Shown here piece by piece: positions 1-6,999 of a stretch of 22,832 nucleotides of DNA; positions within the stretch are counted from its first letter, which is position 1, and each line of letters starts with the position of its first letter. This stretch comes from an uncultured Thermomicrobiales bacterium. Lineage in GTDB: Bacteria > Chloroflexota > Chloroflexia > Thermomicrobiales > UBA6265. The stretch covers positions 1 to 22,832 of the forward strand of contig CADCWK010000277.1 of assembly GCA_902806375.1 (NCBI GenBank), given 5' to 3'. Below the pieces are notes generated by a model. The model was not told where the DNA came from and ran no database searches. It saw nothing but the letters and a program-made list of their open reading frames with translations. Made by a program: the position numbers and the translations under genes.

Positions 1-53
1 TCACCGTCCGGCTGCGACCGGTCGACGGGCTGGTCGGAGCGGCGGTGGGGTAG
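1..53 (+). CDS. 3' end of a gene entering from the left (partial)
   Basis: Reading from base 3, an open frame gives TVRLRPVDGLVGAAVG and then a TAG stop at 51-53. Nearly every codon ends in G or C, the same third-position bias as the certain genes of the window, which is why I take it as real coding sequence. Only about 16 residues are visible, so no family can be assigned. It would converge on the diguanylate cyclase gene that ends at 270. Low confidence because so little is seen. Confidence 0.35.
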   Translation, partial: TVRLRPVDGLVGAAVG

Positions 54-198
54 GGCGAGAGCGGCGTCGAATCATCGGGGCGATGGCGTGTCCTCGCCCT
101 CGACGTCAGGCGCCCCGACGTTGCCGACGAGCATGGTCAGGGACGGCGACATGCTGGCGGGCGACGTCTCGCCTGCCGGCGACGGCCGCCACCGCGGT

Positions 199-220
199 GG
201 GCGACCACAAGGGATCGCCC
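199..220. repeat. Small intergenic inverted repeat, possible dispersed repeat or terminator
   Basis: GGGCGA (199-204) and TCGCCC (215-220) are perfect inverted 6-base arms around a 10-base loop, followed by CTACG. The element lies in the gap 54-269, between the 3' ends of two convergent genes, where a bidirectional terminator would be expected, but neither side has a T-run. The wording (GGGCGACCACAAGGG then TCGCCCCTACG) resembles short dispersed hairpin repeats that I recall from Chloroflexota and other genomes. That link is from memory and unverified. I see nothing else convincing in 54-269. Confidence 0.35.
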
Positions 221-269
221 CTACGTCGATAAGACACCAATCGGCGGCCAAATTGGAAAGAACCATGAT

Positions 270-2183
270 CTATTCCGCCCGGTCGTGGCCCATGGCCGGG
301 TTGCCGTCGCGGGCGCTCTTGGCCAGGTAGAGCGCGGCGTCGGCGGCATGGAGCAGCGAGGAGGTCGTCTGGCCGGGGCGCTCCGTCAGGGCGATCCCGA
401 TGCAGGCGCCGGCCGCGATCTCCAGCTCACCGTGGACGATCGGTCTCGAGATCGCGGCGTGGATCTCGCGGGCGGCGATCATCGCCCCGGTGTGGGAGCT
501 GTCCCGGAGCAGGACGACGAACTCGTCCCCGCCGAGGCGCCCGGCCTCACTGGTCGCGCCGATCGCTTCGCTCAGCCGGCGCGTCATCTCGATCAGGACG
601 AGATCGCCGGTCTCGTGGCCGAACCGGTCGTTGATGTCCTTGAAGTGATCGAGATCGACGTAGAGCAGCGCCATCCTCTCGCCGGTCGCCTCGTAGCGGG
701 CGATATCGGCCTCGACCTGGTCGAGCAGGCCGCGACGGTTGAGCAGACCCGTCAGGGGGTCGAGGAGTGCCTGCCGGCCGAGCAGATCTTCGAGGTGCCG
801 TCGGTCGGTGATGTCCCGCGTCTGGATGGAGAACCCGGCGAAGTCCGGGACATCGAGCAGGTTCGCCCCGGAGACCTCGAACCAGCGCCACAGCCCGTCG
901 TGGCGGTGCATCCGGACGGTCGTCTCCGTCGTGCTCCGTGGCGGGGAAGCGGCCAGTCTGTCCAGGAACGCCGCGACGAGCCCGCGGTCTTCCGGGATCG
1001 CCATGTCGGCGAACGGCGTCCCGGCCACGGCGTCCGGGTCGACGCCGAGGCTGCGTTCGGTCGACGGGCTGGCGTAGCGGACGAAGCCGTCCGGACCGAC
1101 GACCAGCAGGGCGTCGTGGGACAACTGGGCGAGGTGGCGGAAGCGCTTGTCGGCCCGCTGCCAGTGCGTCTGGCCATCGGCCTCGGGGGCCGGGGTATCG
1201 AACTCGGAGACGAGGTGCGTCGGCGCGCCATCGGCGTCGCGCAGGACCCACATCCGCACGTCAAGGGTGACCATGTGACCCTCCCGGTGCCGCATCCGGG
1301 AGGTGCGCTGGACGATCGGGATCCGCCCGGACAGCAACTCGACGCCGATGTCGAAGTCGTCCTCCGGGGTCTCCGGCCCGATCAGGTCCTGCTCGTCCAT
1401 CGTCATCAGCTCGTCCAGGGAGTAGCCCAGCAGCCGCTGGCTGGCCTCGTTCCCCGCGACGAGTTGGTCGTCGTCCAGCGATTCGATGGTCAGGAAGGCT
1501 GGGTACTGCGCGATGAAGCGCGACAGGAGCGAACCGTCGGCCGCCGGGACCGCGGCGATGGCAGGCTGATCGGCGGTCGCCGGGACCGGAAGCTTCTGGC
1601 AATAGCCCCGCACGAGCTGGGTGACCGTCCGCTCGAGTGGCCCCCCGACGACGGGCCGGAGGTGCTCGGGGAGCCCGTCGGTCAGCAGCCCGGCCAGGCC
1701 GAGCCGCAGGTCGTGCAGGCCCGCGTCGGACCCCTGGCACAGCCCGGCCAGCCCGGTCCCGACGACGCGCTCGATGTACGGCGTCGTCGCCGGCGAGAGG
1801 ATCGAGGTCGTGATCGCCCGGAGGTAGCCGTCCAGCCGCAATCGCACGAAGGCCCGGTCGACGCCGTCCGCCAGATGGGGAGTGACCGCTGTCAGCCACC
1901 CGTCGACGATCCGCTCCCGGTTGATGGCGAACCAGGCCCGGGCCGCGCCCGCCAGGTCGCCAGACGATCCCCCGGCCGACACAGGCCCACTGGGCATGGC
2001 CATCGTCGCGAGGAAGGGGAGCGGGTCCGGTGTGACGGGTGACTGGCCGCCGCCTCCGTGGTGGAGATAGGGATGCTGCATCGGAGCTGATTCTCCCGGG
2101 AGGAAGGCCTGTTCACCCGCCTCAATCAGACCCTGCCCAGCCATCCCGGACAACGGGAACACAGTACCGATCATAAGCTGCAT
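270..2183 (-). CDS. PAS-PAS-GGDEF diguanylate cyclase
   Basis: Predicted 637-residue cytoplasmic sensor enzyme making cyclic di-GMP from two GTP. Residues about 77-196 form a helical N-terminal region of unknown type. PAS-like domains follow at about 218-330 and 345-460; the second ends in the usual FSIQTRDITDRRHLEDLL linker. The GGDEF domain spans about 465-630, with the DPLTGLLNRRG entry motif at 475-485, the metal-binding YVDLDHFKDIND at about 508-518 and an intact GGDEF at 551-555. The residues where the inhibitory RxxD I-site would sit (542-545) read GATS, so that product-feedback site is absent. No transmembrane segment or EAL domain is seen. The open frame runs on to 2885, but beyond 2183 it only mirrors the divergent secreted-protein gene. 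I chose ATG at 2183, which has GGGA a few bases upstream; ATGs at 2174, 2144 and later remain possible, so the glycine-rich first 60 residues are uncertain. Confidence 0.88.
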   Translation of the reverse strand: MQLMIGTVFPLSGMAGQGLIEAGEQAFLPGESAPMQHPYLHHGGGGQSPVTPDPLPFLATMAMPSGPVSAGGSSGDLAGAARAWFAINRERIVDGWLTAVTPHLADGVDRAFVRLRLDGYLRAITTSILSPATTPYIERVVGTGLAGLCQGSDAGLHDLRLGLAGLLTDGLPEHLRPVVGGPLERTVTQLVRGYCQKLPVPATADQPAIAAVPAADGSLLSRFIAQYPAFLTIESLDDDQLVAGNEASQRLLGYSLDELMTMDEQDLIGPETPEDDFDIGVELLSGRIPIVQRTSRMRHREGHMVTLDVRMWVLRDADGAPTHLVSEFDTPAPEADGQTHWQRADKRFRHLAQLSHDALLVVGPDGFVRYASPSTERSLGVDPDAVAGTPFADMAIPEDRGLVAAFLDRLAASPPRSTTETTVRMHRHDGLWRWFEVSGANLLDVPDFAGFSIQTRDITDRRHLEDLLGRQALLDPLTGLLNRRGLLDQVEADIARYEATGERMALLYVDLDHFKDINDRFGHETGDLVLIEMTRRLSEAIGATSEAGRLGGDEFVVLLRDSSHTGAMIAAREIHAAISRPIVHGELEIAAGACIGIALTERPGQTTSSLLHAADAALYLAKSARDGNPAMGHDRAE

Positions 2184-2415
2184 AGGTCCCACATCACCCG
2201 ATCCTGATGGCGGGCCAACCAGTCGGACGCCCGGAGGCGCCGTCTCGCCCGCGTCCGGGTTCATCCCTGGCAGCCGACGGCCGGTGCTGGCGTGCCGGGC
2301 CCGATCCCATGCGGTGCTGGCATCCCGGCGCCTCGCGCCGCGCCGCGCTGATCGAACCCGCAGGTCGATCCCGTCATCCCGGATTGGTCCCCGGGCGTCC
2401 GTGGTGATGGCCGGA

Positions 2416-2431
2416 TGAGTAGTCCTACTCA
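2416..2431. promoter_or_regulatory. Perfect 7-2-7 dyad, candidate operator between divergent genes
   Basis: TGAGTAG-TC-CTACTCA is a perfect inverted repeat of two heptamers separated by two bases. It lies in the 336-base gap between the divergent cyclase (start 2183) and secreted-protein (start 2520) genes, about 90 bases before the latter start. A 7-2-7 arrangement is the geometry known for some NarL/LuxR-type regulators, and such a helix-turn-helix protein is encoded at 4012-6576, but any link is inference. I see no strong -35/-10 pair beside it and nothing else notable in 2184-2519. Confidence 0.5.
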
Positions 2432-2519
2432 CGATCCCGCCGGGACATCTCCCTAGAGTGGGATGAGCGACACGGGCTGCAGCGATGCCCGGTCCGGGAC
2501 CCGCAACGAGGAGTGCATG

Positions 2520-3992
2520 ATGCGACGCGATCGAACTACCGGTACCGCCCTGCGAGCCGACCGGACCCTCCGGGCCACCGTCACCCTGGCCCTGATCCTG
2601 GCGCTGCTGCTGGTGACGTCGCCATCGGCGCTCGCCCAGACGGTACTGAGCGACCGGCACGCGGAAGTGATCGCCCAGGGCGTCGGTGAGGTCCCGGACG
2701 GCGAGGTCGTCTGGCGCGTCACCCGCGGCGAGGCCCTCCCGGAGGGGGACGCCCAGCCGGCCGAACGGGCGACCGGCTTCGTCTTCGTCCCCGAGGGCCG
2801 GGCGATGGTCGCCGACATGGGGACTGGCCAGCGGGCGATGCTGGCCGACGCCGAGGCGGTGTTCCAGGCCGCCGCGACGGAGCAACTCCGCCAGAGTGCC
2901 GGTGACGACCCGGTCCCGTACCTGACCGTGGACCTGGTGCCGATTGACGACATCGACGATCGCCTGGCCGATGACCAGTTGCTGATGAACGCCGGCCAGT
3001 TCACGTCACCTGGTGGGGAGCGCGACGTCAATCTCGTCCGCGATGTCCTGGGCGAGGACGAGCTCGGCGAGCTTCCGGGCAGCGACCTGCCGACATTCGT
3101 CTACGTCACCGATGGGTCGCTGACCGTCGAGGATGGTTCCGGGGATGAGACCGACCTGGAGACCCAGGCCGGGACGATGTTCTCCGGCGAGCTCACCCTG
3201 TTGGCCGGTCCGGAAGGCGCGACCTACCTGGCGGCGGTAATCGGGGACGAGGTCGCGACGGTCGATGGCGTGTCGTCGGGCTCGTCGGGAACGGCATCGA
3301 CCGGTGGCACGACCCGACCCGACCGCTCGGCGCCGCCGTCCGCGAGTGCCGAGCCTGCCGGCGAGACTGGGATGCTCCGGATGACCTTCTTCCATTGCGG
3401 GGAGCTGGTGGCGCCGGGTGCCGGTCCGGATGAATGCCAGCCGGTCAGCATGCTCGCCGACGACCCGCTCGATCCCCGTGGTTTTGCGATGGCGTCCTTT
3501 TCGGTCCTGGATGTGGAGAACGGCACGTCCGTTCCCGTCACGGGCGCACCCGGACGCGACGGCGCGACGTTCATCTGGGCCGCCATGCCAGCCAGTGACT
3601 ACGAGCTGGTCCTGGACGAGGGCGGACTCATCACGGTCCTGCTGACGTTGACCGTCTCCTACGGCGGGGACGTGCCCGAAGGTCGGCCGGGCAACTTCAG
3701 CGTGATGCCCGGCGGCAGCACCGACGTCGAGATCCGCGCCAGGGTCCCAGGACTGGTGGATCCGGACGCTCAGGCCTCTCCCGGTGTGCCGTCCGGCTCG
3801 CCAGTCCCGTCCGACCTGAGCCCCTCTCCGTCGGGTTCGCCACTCAGCCAGCCATCCCCGGTGACCGGGCCGTCGGTCGCGCCGGAGGTTCCGATCGAGG
3901 CCCTGCCGCCGGTGTTCCAGCCGTCGCTCGACCCGGTCATCATCCCGGTCATCATCGAGCCGCCCGTCGTCGAACCACAGGCCTGGACGTAG
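2520..3992 (+). CDS. Secreted protein with cupin-like segment and Pro/Ser-rich tail
   Basis: Predicted 490-residue exported protein of unknown function. A Sec signal peptide is clear: basic start MRRDR, a hydrophobic stretch at about 21-33, and an ALA-Q cleavage site after residue 39. Residues about 190-250 (FVYVTDGSLTVEDGSG, then a run ending GELTLLAGPEGA) look like a small beta-barrel of cupin type, and a similar weaker pattern lies near 60-115. A Ser/Gly/Thr linker (about 250-282) leads to a second beta-rich domain (about 283-405) with two cysteines near its start. The last about 80 residues are rich in Pro and Ser, as in an extended or wall-spanning tail; no LPXTG sortase signal is seen. 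ATG at 2520 is chosen because GAGGAG (2508-2513) lies six bases upstream; ATG at 2517 is only three bases away, and ATG at 2463 lacks a comparable site. It is divergent from the cyclase and convergent with the LuxR-type gene, 19 bases away. Confidence 0.82.
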   Translation: MRRDRTTGTALRADRTLRATVTLALILALLLVTSPSALAQTVLSDRHAEVIAQGVGEVPDGEVVWRVTRGEALPEGDAQPAERATGFVFVPEGRAMVADMGTGQRAMLADAEAVFQAAATEQLRQSAGDDPVPYLTVDLVPIDDIDDRLADDQLLMNAGQFTSPGGERDVNLVRDVLGEDELGELPGSDLPTFVYVTDGSLTVEDGSGDETDLETQAGTMFSGELTLLAGPEGATYLAAVIGDEVATVDGVSSGSSGTASTGGTTRPDRSAPPSASAEPAGETGMLRMTFFHCGELVAPGAGPDECQPVSMLADDPLDPRGFAMASFSVLDVENGTSVPVTGAPGRDGATFIWAAMPASDYELVLDEGGLITVLLTLTVSYGGDVPEGRPGNFSVMPGGSTDVEIRARVPGLVDPDAQASPGVPSGSPVPSDLSPSPSGSPLSQPSPVTGPSVAPEVPIEALPPVFQPSLDPVIIPVIIEPPVVEPQAWT

Positions 3993-4011
3993 GGGAGCGG
4001 GCGGCCGCCGG

Positions 4012-6576
4012 TCAGGCCCGGCGCCGGCGTTCAGCGGGAGGTGAGGGTTGGGTGAGACCATGGCGGAGGGCGAAGCTGGCGGCGGCCGTCCGCGAGCCCA
4101 CCTGCATCTTCTGCAGGATCCTCGCGACGTGATTGGAGGCCGTCCGGGCGCTGATGAACAGCGCGTCGGCGATCTCCCGGTCGGACAGGCCGTCGATGAG
4201 CAGCAGCAGGACGTCCTGCTCGCGGGCCGTCAGCGGGTCGAGCCGGTACTGGGTCAGGGCGTCCGGTTCCGCCGGGGCCCGGCTCCCGTCGCCGGACCCT
4301 GGTCCCTGGGGCGCATCGAGGATGGTCACCGCGCGGACCGGGTGGAGCAGGCGTTCGACCTCGCCCAGCAGCCGGTCCGGCGCCAGCGAGCGGCCGTCCC
4401 CCCACGGGACCAGGAAGGCCGGGCCGGGGTTGGCCGTGCGCAGGGCCCGGATGAGGTCACGCACGGCAGTGGGCGTCTCACTGCCGACCCGTTCCCGGAC
4501 CGCCGCGGCGGCCCCGAGCAGCAGGATGGCATCCGACGGCGCCTGGCCGACCGGTGGGACGTCCAGCAGCAGGACCGCGATGTCCTCCAGGTTGGTCGCG
4601 ACCGTCGGCTGGTCGCCCCGCAGGCTGTTGACGGCCAGCGCCTCGCTCAGAAAGCCGGCCGCGTCGCCGGTCCGGCCCAGTCTCCGGGCGGACCGTGCCG
4701 CGATCTCCAGCGCCTGGCTGATGCCGTGTGGTTCCCCGACATGCCGGATCAGGGCCAGTCCCTGTTCCGCCAGGGACAGCGCCGGCTCGGGAGCATCTTC
4801 AGCGAGCGCGACCTCACCGAGGTTCATCAGCGCATAACCTGCCAGCCGATAGTCGCCCGTCTCCTCCGACATGGACAGCGTCTCGTCGAAGCGGGCGCGG
4901 GCCGCGGCCAGGTTCCGTTGCTGCAGTTCCAGGTCACCCAGGTTGAGCAGGGCCAGCCCGGTCGCCCGCGGGTGACCGAAGGTCCGCCGCAGGGCGAGCG
5001 ACTCCTCCAGCGAGTCACGGGCGTCGTCCAGGTCTCCCGCCGCCCTGAGCATCAGCCCGAAGTTGTTGAGCGTGTTGGCCAGCCCGATCCGGTCGTCGGA
5101 ATCGCGCCGCAGCGCCAGCGCCCGCTCGTAGGCTGAGCGGGCCGTGGCGACATCGCCGAGCCCGTTGGCCCGGGTGGCCAGCGCCGAGAAGCCCGCCGCG
5201 AGGACATCGTTGGGGATCGGGTCGCTTGCGGAGCTGGCCGCCGCCATGATGCGCTCGATGATGGCCCCGTCGTCCCGGAACTGGCCCCGCAACCCCCAGT
5301 ACTGCCAGAGGGTGAACGCGACGATCCGGATCGCATCCTCGATCGCCCGGCGGCTCAGGGCGAGCAGCGCCGCCGCGCGGAGATTCTCGACCTCGGACTG
5401 GATCGACGTCATCCACTCCGCCGGGTCGGTGGCGGACCAGGCGACCCGCCGTTCCTGGGTGAACGCCCGCGCCCAGGCGATGAAGCGGTCTTCCGTCGCG
5501 TCGCGGTCACCTGCCGCCACCAGTTGCTCGCGGGCCAGTTCCCGGATGGGCTGGAGGAGATCGTAGCGCGAGCGCCCGTCGTCACTGGGGAGGTACAGGA
5601 CCAGGCTTGAGCGGACCAGCGCGTCGATGCCCGCGAGGGCCGAGCCGGCACTGGCGACGACCTCAGCGGCTTCCAGCGAGAAGCTGGCGGGAAAGACGCT
5701 GAGCTGGCGGAACAGGGCCGCCGGACCGGGATCCAGTCCCTCACAGCTCCAGAGCAAGGTCTGGCGGATGGTCTGATGACGTTGGTCGAGGCTGTCGTCC
5801 TCGTCGCCCTGGAGCAGGTCGAGCGATCCCGACGGCCGTCGCAGGATACGGGTCATCGTCTCCGGGCCGAGCGAGCGGATCCGGGCGGCGGCGAGTTCCA
5901 GCGCCAGGGGCAGACCCTGCAGCTGGTGGCAGATCGCGACGATCGCGGCGGTATTGGCTTCCGTGAGACGGAACGACGGTGAGGCCTCCCGGGCGCGGGC
6001 GACGAAGAGCTGGAGGGAGGGCGCCTCGTCGATCCGGGCGGCATCGCCCCCCGGATCGGGCAGCGGCAGCGGCGTGAGCTGGACGACGCGCTCGCCGGCG
6101 ATACCGAGCGGGGAGCGGCTGGTCATGAGCCAGGTGGTCCCGGGGGTCTGCTCGATCACCGGGGCGAGGATCGTCCCGGCCTCCTCGAGGTGCTCGAGGT
6201 TGTCGAGCAGGACGAGCACGGAGCGCTGCCCGAGCGCGGCGACCAGCCGGGTCCCCGCGTCCCCCTCGCTGCCGGTCTCGCCGAGGGCAGCCAGGATCGT
6301 CGAGAGCAGCACGGCCGGGTCGGTGACCGACGCGAGCGGGACGAAGATGGCGCCACCGGGCAGGTGGCGCAGCAGCCGGGTCGCGACCTGGACGGCCAGC
6401 CGCGTCTTGCCGATGCCGCCCGCGCCGGTCAGGGTCACCTGCCGGGTCTCGCCGTCGCCGAGCAGCGAGACCAGCCGGGCGATCTCCGGCTCGCGCCCGA
6501 AGAAGGGTTGCCCGATGCCGGGCACCCGGTGGCCGGGGGTCGTGCTGACGACCTGGTCAGGCAGTGCGGCGGTCAT
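4012..6576 (-). CDS. Signal-transduction ATPase with TPRs and C-terminal LuxR-type HTH
   Basis: Predicted 854-residue transcription regulator of the large ATPase-LuxR class (COG3903-like, MalT/LAL style). After FFGREPEI at about 25-31 comes a Walker A GAGGIGKT (51-58) and a Walker B LVLLDN (121-126), then a winged-helix-like region after LSVFPASFSLEAAEVV. Repeated 40-residue helical pairs in the second half (for example ALATRANGLGDVATARSAYERAL and ALLNLGDLELQQRNLAAARARF) are TPRs, typically the ligand or partner-sensing part. The C-terminus (from about 781) is a GerE/LuxR DNA-binding domain: PLTAREQDVLLLL, then LSDREIADALFISARTASNHVARIL. Start ATG 6576 has GAAGGA about ten bases upstream; the frame extends to 6765 without a better site. 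It is transcribed alone, convergent with the secreted-protein gene. Its inducer and targets are not evident. Confidence 0.9.
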   Translation of the reverse strand: MTAALPDQVVSTTPGHRVPGIGQPFFGREPEIARLVSLLGDGETRQVTLTGAGGIGKTRLAVQVATRLLRHLPGGAIFVPLASVTDPAVLLSTILAALGETGSEGDAGTRLVAALGQRSVLVLLDNLEHLEEAGTILAPVIEQTPGTTWLMTSRSPLGIAGERVVQLTPLPLPDPGGDAARIDEAPSLQLFVARAREASPSFRLTEANTAAIVAICHQLQGLPLALELAAARIRSLGPETMTRILRRPSGSLDLLQGDEDDSLDQRHQTIRQTLLWSCEGLDPGPAALFRQLSVFPASFSLEAAEVVASAGSALAGIDALVRSSLVLYLPSDDGRSRYDLLQPIRELAREQLVAAGDRDATEDRFIAWARAFTQERRVAWSATDPAEWMTSIQSEVENLRAAALLALSRRAIEDAIRIVAFTLWQYWGLRGQFRDDGAIIERIMAAASSASDPIPNDVLAAGFSALATRANGLGDVATARSAYERALALRRDSDDRIGLANTLNNFGLMLRAAGDLDDARDSLEESLALRRTFGHPRATGLALLNLGDLELQQRNLAAARARFDETLSMSEETGDYRLAGYALMNLGEVALAEDAPEPALSLAEQGLALIRHVGEPHGISQALEIAARSARRLGRTGDAAGFLSEALAVNSLRGDQPTVATNLEDIAVLLLDVPPVGQAPSDAILLLGAAAAVRERVGSETPTAVRDLIRALRTANPGPAFLVPWGDGRSLAPDRLLGEVERLLHPVRAVTILDAPQGPGSGDGSRAPAEPDALTQYRLDPLTAREQDVLLLLIDGLSDREIADALFISARTASNHVARILQKMQVGSRTAAASFALRHGLTQPSPPAERRRRA

Positions 6577-6733
6577 CCAGGCGTCATCCTTCGGGCTCGG
6601 CGGGCCGCGGCACGGCCCTCCCGTGACGTCGGCTTGGGCGGAATGGCGGGATTGGGCGGCACAGAGATGCCGAACGTCATGGACCTTCGCAGTGTACGCC
6701 CGGACTACCGCTTTTCGGCATTGCCAGATCGAC

Positions 6734-6766
6734 GGTGACGCGACCCTTGCGCTGGGTCGCGTCACC
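6734..6766. terminator. Perfect 13-bp stem, 7-base loop; possible terminator or operator
   Basis: GGTGACGCGACCC (6734-6746) and its exact reverse complement (6754-6766) enclose the loop TTGCGCT. Neither flank has a T-run, so a classical intrinsic terminator is not shown. It lies 158 bases upstream of the LuxR-type start and about 230 bases after the stop of the upstream gene, so it could end read-through from the sugar cluster or bind a regulator in front of the LuxR-type gene. Its symmetry is far beyond chance for this GC content. Confidence 0.5.
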
Positions 6767-6930
6767 CCCTACCCGATCCCTGTGGTGCTGGTCGTCGTGT
6801 CGTCCGGCTGCGCTGACCATCACCGCAGGGACGAGGCTCGCGCCAGACGGCCGCGCGGCCATCGCCCGATCGGCGCCATGCTGACCGTCCACGTGCCGGG
6901 ATCCAACCGGCCCCGTCCCGTCCCCCATGT

Positions 6931-6986
6931 CCCCAGGCTCGACCGGTGTCCGTCCGACATGACCGCGACTCCGGTCGAGCCTGGGG
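6931..6986 (-). terminator. Perfect 16-bp inverted repeat right after the cluster's last gene
   Basis: CCCCAGGCTCGACCGG (6931-6946) and its exact reverse complement (6971-6986) flank a 24-base spacer. On the minus strand the stem begins 13 bases after the stop codon of the 486-residue gene, the usual place for a transcription terminator or a 3' RNA-stabilising stem. No U-tract follows, which is common in GC-rich genomes but leaves termination unproven. The loop is long for an intrinsic terminator. Confidence 0.6.
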
Positions 6987-6999
6987 CAGTGCCGCCGGA

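Larger units (their letters stand above)
6577..6999. other. 423-base gene-free stretch with two long inverted repeats
   Basis: This gap separates the 3' end of the 486-residue gene (stop at 7000-7002, minus) from the start of the LuxR-type gene (6576, minus). It should therefore hold the terminator of the sugar cluster and the promoter of the regulator. It contains the stem-loops at 6734-6766 and 6931-6986, annotated separately. On the minus strand TACACT (6696-6691) could be a -10 box for the regulator, but I find no matching -35 box. Short open frames across it lack ribosome binding sites and family features. Confidence 0.5.

Noticed and set aside
285..2042. 585-residue open frame antisense to the diguanylate cyclase
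   Set aside because: The opposite strand encodes clear PAS and GGDEF domains; the antisense product is rich in R, D, G and V without family motifs, as expected from mirrored GC-biased codons.
2463..2519. Earlier ATG start of the secreted protein
   Set aside because: GAGGAG with six-base spacing and a compact signal peptide favour 2520; the extra 19 residues are not signal-like.
2184..2885. N-terminal extension of the diguanylate cyclase frame to 2885
   Set aside because: It runs antisense through the signal peptide and first domain of the secreted-protein gene and through the promoter region, with no family-like sequence.
6577..6999. tRNA or other structured RNA gene in the gene-free stretch
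   Set aside because: No tRNA-like arms or CCA end; the two stems are simple single hairpins.
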